Source of the DNA: Urophycis tenuis
Lineage: Eukaryota; Chordata; Actinopteri; Gadiformes; Phycidae
DNA length: 64,000 bases
Reading direction: 5' to 3'
NCBI GenBank assembly: GCA_036785325.1
Contig: JAXIVH010000016.1
Span: forward strand, 6,211,667 to 6,275,666
Positions within the stretch are counted from its first letter, which is position 1. Each line of letters begins with the position of its first letter. Below are positions 44,647-56,526 of this stretch, one piece after another. Below the pieces are notes generated by a model. The model was not told where the DNA came from and ran no database searches. It saw only the letters and a list, made by a program, of their open reading frames with translations. Made by a program: the position numbers and the translations under genes.

Positions 44647-47032
44647 CTCTGGTGACCCCTCTGATTCTCCAAACATGTCGCCGAACTCATTCTTCCTCAG
44701 CGTCAGATCAGCAGGCAGCGTGACGTCGTTGTAGGACGTGACGAACCTAAAATCACTGCTTCGAGACCCCGTGGTTAGATACCCGTCGTAGTTGTAGTTG
44801 TTGAGACGCTGCGCAGCGTCTCGGTTCCGTCCACCTCTGCGTAATTAGGGAGATACGCGCCGGAAATTGCGACTGCGCCGTCAAAGAGGATCCTTGGTTT
44901 CGTCTTCTGACAGAAACGAACAGCAAGGATAATAAGAATGAAGGTCAGTAAAAGCATGGAGACCAGCACCAGCGCGATTATCAGATGTAATGTCAGCTGA
45001 GAGTTGTTGTCGTCATAGGAAAACTCTCTCCCTTCCTGGACCTCAGACAGATTATCAGAAATCAGTAAATATATGGTGCACTTGGCAGACAGGGAGGGTT
45101 GTCCGTTATCTTTCACTGCTACAATAAGAGTGTTTTTCATGTTATCAGTCTCGGAAATGTCTCTCTGGGTCCTGATCTCTCCACTGTGGAGACCGATAGT
45201 AAAAAGTCCCGGGTCAGAGGATTTAATGAGGTGATAGGAAAGCCAAGCGTTCTGTCCAGAGTCGGCGTCCACTGCTATTACTTTCGAGACCAACGCACCT
45301 CCATGCGTTGATTCGGGAACCAGCTCAGTCATGTAAGAGTTCCCCTCCGAAGCGGGATACAGTATCCGGGGTGGGTTGTCATTCAGATCCGTTATGAAAA
45401 CGCTGACAGTCACGTTGCTGCTGAGGGGAGGGGAGCCGTTGTCTCTGGCATTTACGCCGAACGTGAAGCCGCTGAACTGTTCATAATCAAACGATTTAAC
45501 AACTTGTATCACGCCGGTGTCCCCGGTAATCGACACAAACGAAGACACCGGAGCGCCGTTGATTGCACCAGGCAACAGGGAAAAAAACACCGTCCCATTT
45601 TGTCTCCAGTCTGGGTCGTGAGCTGTGACCGAACACACCGTGGAGCCGCGTTTGTTGTTTTCGGGAACGTGGGCCTCGTAAGCCTGCTCGGTGAACACCG
45701 GCGGGTTGTCGTTGACGTCCGCTACAGAGAGCTGGAAGGTTTGGTGGACGTCATCGGTGGCGAGCCCTCGTCAGTGGCAAGGATTGTAACGGTGTAGGCC
45801 TAGTTGGTGACAAGCTCACGGTCCAGTTTGTCGGTAGTCACGAGAGAATAGTAGTTTTTTACGTGGATGGCACCAGTTTGAACGGTGTGTTTTGCTCAAT
45901 CGAGCAGCGCACTTTCCGGTTGCTGTTAGAGTCTTCGTCGTGGACGTTTATTATCCCCACCTCGGTGCCGGCGCGGACGTCCTCGGGGTTGGTCAGAGAC
46001 TTCAGGTAAAACTCAGGAGCGTTGTCGTTGACGTCAGTCACGTCGATCATCAACGTGGAGTACGACGCCAATCCCAGGCCATCTTTTGCGCTGATTTGGA
46101 TTTCATATGATGACTCTTCTTCATAATCTATAGACCTGATAACTCTCACTTCGCCACTTGTTGGATCAAGGGAAAAAACATTACTGCTATCTGAAATATG
46201 GTCCAGGCCGTATAGGTCACCTGGCCATTCACCCCTTCATCTGCATCAGAAGCCCTAACTACAACGACTACAGTGTCTAAAGGAGCGTTTTCAGGGATGC
46301 TGGCTCTGTACACAGCCTGGCTAAACACCAGTTATCGTTAGCGTCCAGCACCGTGACGAGTATGACTACAGAACCTGATCTCTGGGGGGAACCACCGTCC
46401 ACCGCCGTGAGAAGCAAATCCACGTCGTGTTGGTTTTCACGATCTAACTCTTTCTCCAAGACGAGTTCGCAGTGCTTTCGTGCGCCTGGCTTGGTTTCAA
46501 AGATTAAAATAAAATTTTCATTTGTTTGTAAAACGTAACCATGAACCGCATTGACTCCTATATCCGCATCGTTTGGTCCGTCTATAGAAAAACGAGCTCC
46601 TTTGACAGTAGATTCTTGTATTTCCATTTTAATGATTTCGTTTTTGAACAGAGGAGGATTGTCATTTTTGTATCTTGGACATGAAGACTGACGCGATGCA
46701 GCTCTAGAGGCGCTTCCAATACAAGCTCCATTTTTAAAATGCACGAGGGCTTCTTTCCACAAAGTGACTCCCTGTCAATCCGTTCTGCTACGATCAACTC
46801 CCCTTTATTCCCGTTTATCTCGCAGTATGGCTTGCTGGTTCCCTTCGTGTCGACACGAGCCTTTCGAGCGGTCAATTCTTGCACGTCCAAACCAAGGTCT
46901 TTTCCGATATTCCCAATAACAGTCCCCCGTTTAATTTCCTCAGTGATCGTGTAGCTCCCCGTGTGCAGAATGAAGAAGAATTAAGGCAAAATTGAGGACA
47001 ACGCCTCCCGATAATTGTACTTTATATCCCAT
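44647..47032 (-). pseudogene. V2: protocadherin variable exon with many frameshifts
   Basis: The ATG at 47032 begins a good signal peptide (MGYKVQLSGGVVLNFALILL). The frame is lost before EC1 (SYTITEEIKRGTVIGN, just below 46960), where the EC1 frame carries a TAA upstream. Further breaks are visible near 46670 (after HVQD), near 46330 (about four bases missing in the DANDNAPVFSQ segment), near 46210, near 45860, in the 45700-45790 segment, and near 44805 (LRSVS followed by a shifted TTTTTT instead of YNYDxYLTTGS). EC5, EC6, the membrane helix and most of the tail are one open stretch (45698-44775). The donor GAG|GTAGGA at 44647/44646 is intact, and so is the CSE at 47194. It does not carry the homogenised EC6-tail block of its neighbours. 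The number of breaks makes sequencing error an unlikely full explanation. Confidence 0.9.
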
Positions 47033-47185
47033 CATACAAACAGAAGGAGAACGCTATATACCGTTACTGTATAAAACGCTAATAACGCAGCATATAGGCC
47101 TATGTACAGTTTACTGCAGCCTCCTATCTTTGTTGGTGCGGGTGGAGAGGATAAGCGCTCGGTGTTCCCTCATCCTCTTCTACGT

Positions 47186-47212
47186 TGGTCGACAGCGACA
47201 CGAGGAGCATTT
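47186..47212 (-). promoter_or_regulatory. CSE retained at pseudogene V2
   Basis: Plus strand ttggtcgacagcgacacgag; agcgacac at 47194-47201, 162 bp upstream of the former ATG. The core is undamaged although the coding exon is heavily broken. Confidence 0.72.
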
Positions 47213-47669
47213 CGAAGATATTGCACTAAGGTAGGTAGGCCTATACATATAAAGGGCTAAACCTAAAACCTGGGACAGAACAAACAAATATCTAATAGTG
47301 CTAATTGGTAAAAATGACATGAACCATTCAAAGTTCAACGGTCGTCCAAATCTCATGTTGTTTCCTCTTGATTTGATTCAGCTGTTGTCTTGTCTTAATT
47401 GTGTTGGGTTCACAGTGTCCAGAGGAAAATACAGCCCCTGAGAATATTTGAGCTGTTCTGCAGGCCTGAACAATTATCAATCATCAGTTATGAAAATAAG
47501 CAGGTGATTAGTGTCGAGATCAACAAAATGGTTATGAGCAATGAAACCCCATGGAGTTGTTTTGTTTCAGCAGCACAGAGGCAGCGTGACTAAAAAACCA
47601 ACGCAATGAATACAGTTCAGAATGTATCTTTCTTCTCAACTATTTTATTACATAAGCTGTCAAACTATA

Positions 47670-48091
47670 AGTATTCAACATAGTCTCACGGCAGTTTGTA
47701 ACATAGTCACAAAATGTAGTCTATTGATTTGTGTACATGGACACGAATGTCCTTTCTTTTGTGAAACGACTTTCAAACTAATGTATTTCGATGGACGTAT
47801 ATTTCGTGCCTGCACCACCTTTGTACAGTAAATACTACAGTACCCATGAGCCTCTTGGTGAAGACGCCAGCTAAAGCTGCCCGAGGACCCGCAGCCAGTT
47901 CTCTTTTAATGATATGATGTCATTGTAACCCTATGATGTCATTGTTAGGGGTTAGAGTTAGGGTTAGGGTTATAATGAAAGTCATGATGAGTGTCACAAA
48001 AAAGGGACATTTGTGTCCATGTACACGAATCAATAGATTAGGACTATTTTGTGACTATTTCACGAACTGCCATGAGAAAGGGTTGAAGTAT
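47670..48091. mobile_element. Fold-back element with an internal telomere-like repeat
   Basis: The left arm (tcacggcagtttgtaacata ... gtgtacatggacacgaatgt) recurs inverted at the right (acatttgtgtccatgtacac ... gaactgccatgag). The arms are ~100 bp, and the loop contains ttagagttagggttagggtt at 47948-47967. No coding capacity is seen. Confidence 0.72.
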
Positions 48092-48318
48092 CACCCAAAG
48101 CCAGACGAATGAGAAAATATCAGTTTTAGTTCCGAAAACTCACTAACACAAGCCAGGGCATTTTAGTTTGCAAAACTTCTACCTCCAACATCATCAATAT
48201 AATACACCCCTAAAATATACTCAAATAACTAAAGTATTATAATTATTACTTAACAGTAATAAAACACTTGTTGCAATCATATTATATGAATGGATTAATC
48301 CGCATTCACCATCAACAT

Positions 48319-48339
48319 TTCAGCACCACGGCTTGGATG
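48319..48339 (+). promoter_or_regulatory. Decayed RE1-like half-site upstream of pseudogene V2
   Basis: The first 13 bases (TTCAGCACCACGG) are exact but the right half is lost (14 of 21 overall). It is about 1.3 kb from the V2 ATG. Confidence 0.42.
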
Positions 48340-48421
48340 ACAAGATCGAGTAGGGCGTACACACTACAGATGAAGGAAGTGGGCATGTAGAGCATTGCAA
48401 GACATTGACACTCAGTAGGAC

Positions 48422-50838
48422 TTAACATCTCCTCGCATATCGTTCAGCACTGAGTCCCTCTGGCTCTCCAAAAACATCCACTAAATCCTCCAGCGTCTTC
48501 CCTGGGCCCTGGCCAGCGGGCAGCGTGCCGTCGTTGTAAGACCTCACAAACCTGAAGTCACTGGTCGTGGAGCCCGTGGTCAGGTGGGCCTGGTAGTTGT
48601 AGGTGCTGCGTAGCGTGCCGGTGGCGTACACATCTGGGTAGTTGGCGGGGAGGTAGGCGCCGGGCACGGCCACCCGGTCAAACAGCAGCCTCGGTTTTCT
48701 TCTGCGGCAAAACCTGACGCCGAGAGTGATGATGATGGCGGTGAGGAAGAGGGTGGAGACGGACACCAAAGCGATGATGAGATAAGAAGTCAGTCCGGAG
48801 TGGTCGTCCCCGTAAGGCTGCGTGTGCTTCAGCTCTGGGACGTCGGCCAAGTCGTCTGAAATCAAGAGGTGCACGGCACAGGTGGCAGAGAGGGAGGGCT
48901 GTCCGTTATCCTTCACAGCTACTAGAATGTTCTGCTTCATGTTGTCAGAGTCAGAAATGTCTCGCTGGGTCCTGACCTCCCCGCTGTGCAGGTCGATTTT
49001 AAAAAGTCCCGGATCAGTGGACTTAATGATGTGATAGGACAGCCAGGCGTTCTGTCCAGAGTCCCCATCAACTGCTATCACCTTGGAAACCAGAGCACCT
49101 CCTTGTGCAGCTTTGGGTACCAGTTCAGTCATGAAGGAGTTTCCCTCTGGGGCGGGGTAAAGTATCTGAGGAGTGTTGTCATTGACATCCGTTATGAAGA
49201 CACTCACAGTCACGTTGCTGCTGAGTGGAGGAGAGCCATGGTCTTGCGCCATAATGCACACTTCAAAACTCCTGAATAGTTCATAGTCAAACGACTTCAG
49301 GGCGTGAATGCGTCCTGTCTCTCTATTGATGGACAGGTATGAGGACACAGGGTAACCACTCAATTTACTCGGTAAGAAGGAATACATGACGGTGCCGTTT
49401 TGTCTCCAGTCTGGATCTCTGGCGGTGACGGACCATACCATGGAACCCGGGCTGTTATTTTCCTCCAAGTACACGCTGTAGGACTGCTCCTCAAACACTG
49501 GGGGGTTGTCGTTGACGTCGGCGACGGACAGTTGAATTGTTTTGGAGGAAGACAGAGGCGGAGAGCCGTTATCTGTGGCCCTGATTGTGATGTCATATTC
49601 GGCCTGCGACTCCCGATCCAACTCGCCGGCGGTCACAATCGCATAGTAATTCTGGATGGAAGGAATCAGCGCGAAAGGGGCGTGAGGCTGAATAGACAGT
49701 TTCACTTGGCCGTTGATACCAGAGTCTCGGTCCTGAACGGTAATGAAGCCTACCTCCGTACCAGGGACGACATTCTCCTGGATGGAGTTGACCAGGGACT
49801 TAAGAGAGATGACCGGGGGGTTGTCATTCACATCCATTACGTCGATGAACAACGTGCAGTATGACGCAAGCCCAAGCCCATCCTTTGCACTGATGTGAAT
49901 TTCATACGAGGTCTCTTGCTCATAGTCGATTGGTGAGCTAACTCGCACTTCGCCAGTTTTGGAGTTGAGGGAGAATACGTTACTGTTTTCTGAGACGTGA
50001 TTCAGTTCATACATTACTTCACCGTTAACCCCTTCATCGACATCAGAAGCACTCACCGTTGTGACGATCATGTCAAGAGGAGAGTTCTCTGGCAGGCTGG
50101 CTCTGTACACGGCCTGACTGAACACCGGCGCGTTATCGTTGGCATCCAGCACCGTGACATGGATGCTGACGGTGGCTGATCTCTGAGGAAGCCACCGTCC
50201 ACCGCGATCACAAGCAGGTTTATCTCTTGTTGGGCTTCACGGTCTAATTCGGTTTCCAACACTAACTCGCAATGCTTTCGCCCGCCCGGTTGCGTTTCAA
50301 TGTTCAAAGTAAAATGATCGTTGCTCTGTAGAGAGTAGCTCTTAACGGCATTCTCACCGATGTCGGCATCGTGGGCTTCGTCTAAAGAAAAGCGAGCTCC
50401 TTTGCGTGTAGATTCCCGTATCTCCAGTTGTATAACCTCCTTCTGAAACAGCGGCGAGTGGTCATTAACATCTTGTACGTTCAGGTGAATGCGATGGGGC
50501 TCCAATGGGTTTTCCAAAACAAGCTCCAATTGTAAAACGCAGGAGGGTTTCTTTCCGCAAAGCGATTCTCTATCAATCCTGTCAGCAACGACCAGATCCC
50601 CGTTGTTCACGTTGATGTCACAGTATTGATTTCTGTCCTCCTCGGTGTCAAAATGTGCCTTTCGAGCAGCCAAACTGCTTCTATCCAGGCCGAGGTCTTC
50701 GGCGATATTTCCAAGCACGCTTCCTCGTTTCATTTCCTCGGGAAAGGAATACATCAATCCCCCCAAAGCTGAATGCAAGGTCGGAAGAATCAGACCGCAG
50801 CTCAACAGCATCGCTATCCACGGAGACACGTTGCGCAT
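48422..50838 (-). pseudogene. V1: frameshifted protocadherin variable exon without a usable donor
   Basis: This is a nearly full-length variable exon. The ATG at 50838 opens a signal peptide (MRNVSPWIAMLLSCGLILP) and EC1-EC2 run to about residue 220. A one-base deletion near 50188-50192 (gaggaagcc where paralogues have gaggagagcc) then shifts the frame. EC3-EC6, the membrane helix and the cytoplasmic part continue in the +1 frame to 48422. At the 3' end the usual GAG|GTAGG donor is missing: the equivalent bases read GAACGATATG, and the next GT (GATGTTAAG) is weak and out of phase. The CSE (51016) and RE1-like site (51193) are retained. A sequencing error could explain the frameshift alone but not the lost donor. 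About 350 bp of EC6 (48885-49237) matches the homogenised block of the live paralogues. Confidence 0.85.
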
Positions 50839-51007
50839 TGTGAAGAAAGCCCGCCAGGATTTAATACAAAAAAAATCAAAAATCGGCAGACCACAACAAC
50901 AAACACATACTTCAGTGGAGCTTTGGCGTCGAGGTTCGTATATTAGTCCACCCTGCAGTGGGTGGAGATATAAGAAGGGAGGAATACGATCCGCTCACGT
51001 CCTAGCG

Positions 51008-51034
51008 TAGTGAACAGCGACACGGAGCGGTGTC
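51008..51034 (-). promoter_or_regulatory. CSE retained at pseudogene V1
   Basis: Plus strand tagtgaacagcgacacggag; agcgacac at 51016-51023, 178 bp upstream of the V1 ATG. Confidence 0.72.
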
Positions 51035-51192
51035 ATTTGGTATTACAGTATAATACTTAACTATTCTCACTATACTGCTGATGTGTTATTGGAGCGCTGC
51101 GCCTCGAAGCCAAACACGTAACGCCGGGCGTCATTTCGTGCTATTGACTCAAACAGCGTGGTCCATGTGATCCATGTGTTGTAATGCGATTC

Positions 51193-51213
51193 TCCAGCAC
51201 CACGGAGAGCGCC
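51193..51213 (+). promoter_or_regulatory. RE1/NRSE-like site upstream of pseudogene V1
   Basis: 19 of 21 positions including the exact 3' end AGCGCC; 355 bp upstream of the V1 ATG, just before the GA microsatellite. Confidence 0.68.
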
Positions 51214-51267
51214 CGTGGTGCGTGTCTTTCTTTTCTTTGACCAGAAGGAGCTGACATTCTCCGCAAC

Positions 51268-51551
<284 letters not shown>

Positions 51552-54297
51552 TACATGAGTTCAATGTCCTTTGGATTGCATTGCTCTCCTCACACCAGCA
51601 GAGCGCGCCCCGGCCTCGTCACACCGCGCCACCAGCAGCAGCACTGTGGGAGAAGCTCAGAGTAATGAAAAAAAAAAAGCTTGGTTTTCATGTTTGCCCT
51701 TTCTCCCCGAGATAGGACCCTTTCTCATGTTTCCTCCCTCGTTTTACAGAACGCTTATCATCTGTTACCTAACCACACTTTAATTGTTAAATTATACCTC
51801 TTTATCTGAACGATATCCATAGATATCATAGGCAGACACACATCTGCTAATTGCGTTGTGAATCCTAACATGTTATGAAATAAGAATACATGACAAAATG
51901 CCACACGTATCGTTCTACATGTCGTTCTTTCAGCTATTCAGTTCTCCTCGTGCCAAGAATGATGAGTCGGACACGAGCGTCTCCTTTTTTCTCACTATGA
52001 CAAACACCAACCCCTTCTGCACAGAACAACGTGTCCCCTGCGGTTTGGCTCGTCTACGTAGCTGGGCGGCGTCTTTAGTGTTTGTCAGAGTGGGCGCTAG
52101 GGGTCTCCAGGAGGACTCCGCTCCACCATTTAAATCTAACATTGCTGTTATCCAAAAGAACAGGGATAGCCATTTGGAGACACTCCGTTCTGTGTTCTGT
52201 TGAAATCCAAAAAGGGATCATCCACTTTTAAAATGACTAGTTTGGGGAACATACATAGAGCATGGGTAAACATACAGAAGGCAGGCCTACATGTGCACCT
52301 ACAAATAGAATCCCTCTATGCCCACAACACCAGTGATGTTTAACTAAACCATATAAATCATACAAATAATTAACATGAAAAATAAATCTCAAATCAGTTA
52401 AAACAATCGTCCACTCCCAGCAGGCACTGCAGCTGTCAACACACCACGCTATGTAATAATAATAACGTAATAACCTAATAGCCATCTGGTGAAGTGAATA
52501 TTAAATGCTCTAGACAGACAGTGAGGGGCCTATTCAAAGGGCACCGTCTAGAATTCACTGGTGACTGTCTGTCCTCTACAGGTTTGAAGACGATGACCAA
52601 GGTGGACATTTGCCTTTGGCTGAGTCCGTCGACATGCTGCAGACGTTGTCACCCATGGCAGTGGAGCACGTATATATGCTCGGGCGCTCGCGGTCCCTCC
52701 TGACAGAATGGGGCGTTACAGAGGGGAGTCTCAGCACTGCTATGATACTCGCCGGAGCATTCTGCGATGGGTCGCCGCAAAAGCTCTCCGGCTTTGATTT
52801 GTTTGTCTTTTTAAATAGCGTGCACTCCCCCCCCCCCCCCCCCCCCCAACCATTGTCATCATGGCTCGTGTAACTCATTACCTGCCCTGTCACGGCGGGC
52901 AATCTGCTCTCCAGGAAACAACTGTTTTTGGAATCGCGTTTTGATAGAGCAGACAGCAGACATTAACTGTAAAAGCCGCGTGTCACCTGCGATAATAACT
53001 TCGCCATGTCGAAGTTATTAACAATGTTTAAATATTCAGAACAGTTACTGTGGCCTGAAACACTGGCTTATCAGCTCACATTAACTGCTCATCAGTTGTG
53101 TTACCTGCCCGAGATCAGAGCCGTGGTGGCCTGAGCCGCCTCATGCTCTGGCTCCTCGTGGCCGGGCGGGGCCAGCCTGATCCTCCTCCCCTGCAGCAAC
53201 ATAAGGCCTCTTCAGGATCTTCTATTTATGGAGCTGAAACACTAATCGCATTGACTTTGACCTTTCACTACAGCGACAGCAACATGAGGTATACATAGAC
53301 AGGACACACGATCGATCTCTGTGTTTAAGTATTGTTTGAGGGGTTGAATTGTTTCATATACAATTAGATTGCATTACAATATCAACTGTGTAACTGTGTG
53401 TCTAACGGTTATGTGATAAACACTCAGTCATGCTAAACACAAAGGCTGAGCCATTAACATGCATTTGATGTGCATATCCTGGTTTAGGCAGCTGCTTACT
53501 GAAACAAGAGGACAGAGTCACGGTAGGAGAGCATGCAAAAATGAAAGCAAAGGAACCGTATCACGTCTTGAACTTGCTTCTGATCCGGTCATGCAGAAGG
53601 TCAGGATCGTGGCGCATGGGAAATGATAACAAAATAGCACCAGCTTTTGAATCACAAAATCACAGTGACATTAATGTTCAGGAGCAGGGGCACTGCAGGA
53701 TCACTCTTCCCCAACACTTGTTTCTGGAGACAAGGATCCTGGACCTATGAGGTCGGCTGAGTCCAGTGAGATGGTCATGCAGGGTACAGACCTACCAGAA
53801 GGCATCTCCTCCTCTGCATGTTCTGATAAAAATAAGGCAGCCATGATGTCCCTCAGCATGGACTGCTTACAGAGCAGTGACCTTCAGTTGTCATGAGTCT
53901 GTGTCAGATGTTGCTGCTGCCACAGCCAGGCAGCCCATGTCACATACAGAAGTGTGTTGCATAATGAAATGCATATCAAGCAGACGTGCTGAATTCTACA
54001 GCAAAGTGCACCTATTCTGATGAAATAGACTGACATATTGTGTGCGTGTTTTCAATGGGCTACCAGCTTTCCAAGTAACAAGTGTGTAAACGTGTCTCCT
54101 TAAAGGACAGGGAAATGCAGCGAGACATTGTTTCTCCATCACAAACCCACTACATCCCAAACCATTGGCATGTCTCTCCATCACAGTCCTGGACTGCAGC
54201 CTCTACTTTAGGAGACAGTGACGCTCTCTTCAATAGCTACATCTCCACGAGTGCTGCTTTTATGGCTAACTGCAACATTTACGACTTAAGATGTTAA

Positions 54298-54298
<1 letters not shown>

Positions 54299-54332
<34 letters not shown>

Positions 54333-54375
54333 TGAGTGAGAGTGAGAGTGAGAGTGTGAGTGTGAGTGTGAGTGT

Positions 54376-54452
<77 letters not shown>
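54299..54452. repeat. Compound GT / GAGT / GA microsatellite
   Basis: tg dinucleotides, then gagt and gtgagt units, then ~70 bp of ag. Confidence 0.95.
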
Positions 54453-54454
<2 letters not shown>

Positions 54455-55912
54455 TTTCTCATATTTTCATTAACTGCCTTGAACCCATGGCTCTCTTGAA
54501 AAAAAAAAAAATCAAGAAATTAAGTCTTGGCACTTCTATTGGCAAACGTGTGATTTATTACACGTATTAATCTGTCCTTCATCTGTCAGTTCTCCAAGTG
54601 GCCATATTTGCTTGCTCAGCAGATTGGTAGCACTGAGTCACCGTGGAGTCACATGTCAGGGGGTAGACCCTTCTCTTCTAGTCCCTGCAGCCCCACATGG
54701 AGGCCTGGTCCACGGAGACACTCAACTGTATGTGTTACTGGACCCCATCTGGAAAACACTGCACAGAGGCAGTGCTCATCTGGCCTTACTGTATGTTCAC
54801 TGTGTATTTAGTTTGTTCCATTCTAGTTATCCAAGCACTTTGAAAAGATTGTTTTCAAAGGTGCAGAAATAAATAGCGATTTTCAAGTAAGCATTGCTTG
54901 TCTGGTGTGCTTGCTTGTCGGTTATCTGTCAGATATGGCCTGAACTCACAATGGTACATTTTAAGGGTAATTTATTAATTCAGACGGTGTTGTTCCTCTT
55001 TGATTTGCTAATGATCAAACATACCTGGATTATTAATGCCATGATATGAAAGAGTTATTTGTTGAAATAAATACGTGTAATTAAATTCACACCAACACAT
55101 TTCCACTCACCACCTCTGTTTAAAGAGTGTAGGGCTGTTGCCATAGAGACCCATCCTCTACCAATTGTAACCATGGAAACCAGGGTCTGTCCCTGGTGAG
55201 GGGGCATGTTGATGGGTGAAGTAACCACGTGAACCCTTGAACTCTAGTGTCTGCCTAGGAGCATGACGCAGAGGGAGAGGAGGGGACTGTTGAACCAGAC
55301 TCTTTCTCTCGGTCATAGTGTTGGTATTTAAATATACGATGAACGTGACTGACATTTTACACGCAAATCCCATTCGACAGCCACATCATACATAACATCC
55401 ATACATACATCATGTCTTTTTTGTTTTTGCTAATGATTGGTGAGGCGAATGCTCCATGATGTTTAAGATGTCTCTCTCTCTCTCTCTCCTTTCATGATGT
55501 TCATTCAGGGATTGACATGTCCTTTTGGGCTTTTAATTTGAAAGACCCATTTAGAACAACATGCTGTGAAAGCTTTGATTCCTACATTCCTACAGAAAGT
55601 CTGGCGTGCACCCGTAGCTGGCGATCCACTGTGATGCCGACATCTGAAATGCTGACAGGTTGAACTACTGCTGAGCGGTGGTTGGTAACTAGGCCAGCGT
55701 GATTGATGCCTCCTTCATTTTGGGCGTTCCGTTCTGGAGAACAACCTGGGGTTGGAATCAATCTCTGCGGTCAGCGCCGCTTCATTCCATCAAATAAATG
55801 TGGTGCTGGAAATCTTCTGCTCCCTGGGGACACTCTGGGCAATATGTGACCGTGACTGTGGCAACGCAGACACAACAGGATCAATAGGATACGCAGGTCT
55901 CTCGCCCACTCT

Positions 55913-56021
<109 letters not shown>

Positions 56022-56520
56022 GGAGGCTGGAGCTTTTCTGACTACTTGTCAGTTCTGCGAGCCTGTGCGGGGCGTGGGGGCGAGGGACTGTGGGGTGTTG
56101 GCATGTGAGACAGCACAGACCCTGAAGCAGGGAGCCGGCCTGACTGGTCTGCTCTCACTGATGTGACTGAGACGCACTCGCTCTCCTCTTCAACGTCAAC
56201 GCTTGGCTCGCCCGTCTCCGGACCGGAACACATCTCACACTCTCCCCCGGCCCAAAGATTCGACAAAACATGTCCTCTCATAATCCCATTGACATAGTAA
56301 TGATGTTCAGCACATGCAGGAATATATTTTAGAGACATGTGGGATTTAGTCACTCAAAACAACCCCAAGCCCTACTGAGATTAGAAACCCACATCTATTA
56401 GGAGTTAGGTGGGCCAATGTGAGCAGGGCTTGGTTGAAGACACTATATAATAACCATGGCCAGCCCATAATGATAAGACTCAAATAAAACCAATCCAATA
56501 CTCATTTTTAGAAAGAAAAC

Positions 56521-56526
56521 TTTATT
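56521..56526 (-). terminator. Poly(A) signal AATAAA for the alpha transcript
   Basis: The plus strand reads tttatt, which is AATAAA on the coding strand. It is followed downstream (lower coordinates) by a T/G-rich stretch (ATTGGATTGGTTTTATTTG), as expected of a cleavage region near 56500. It is the clearest such signal between the alpha stop and V1. Confidence 0.55.
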
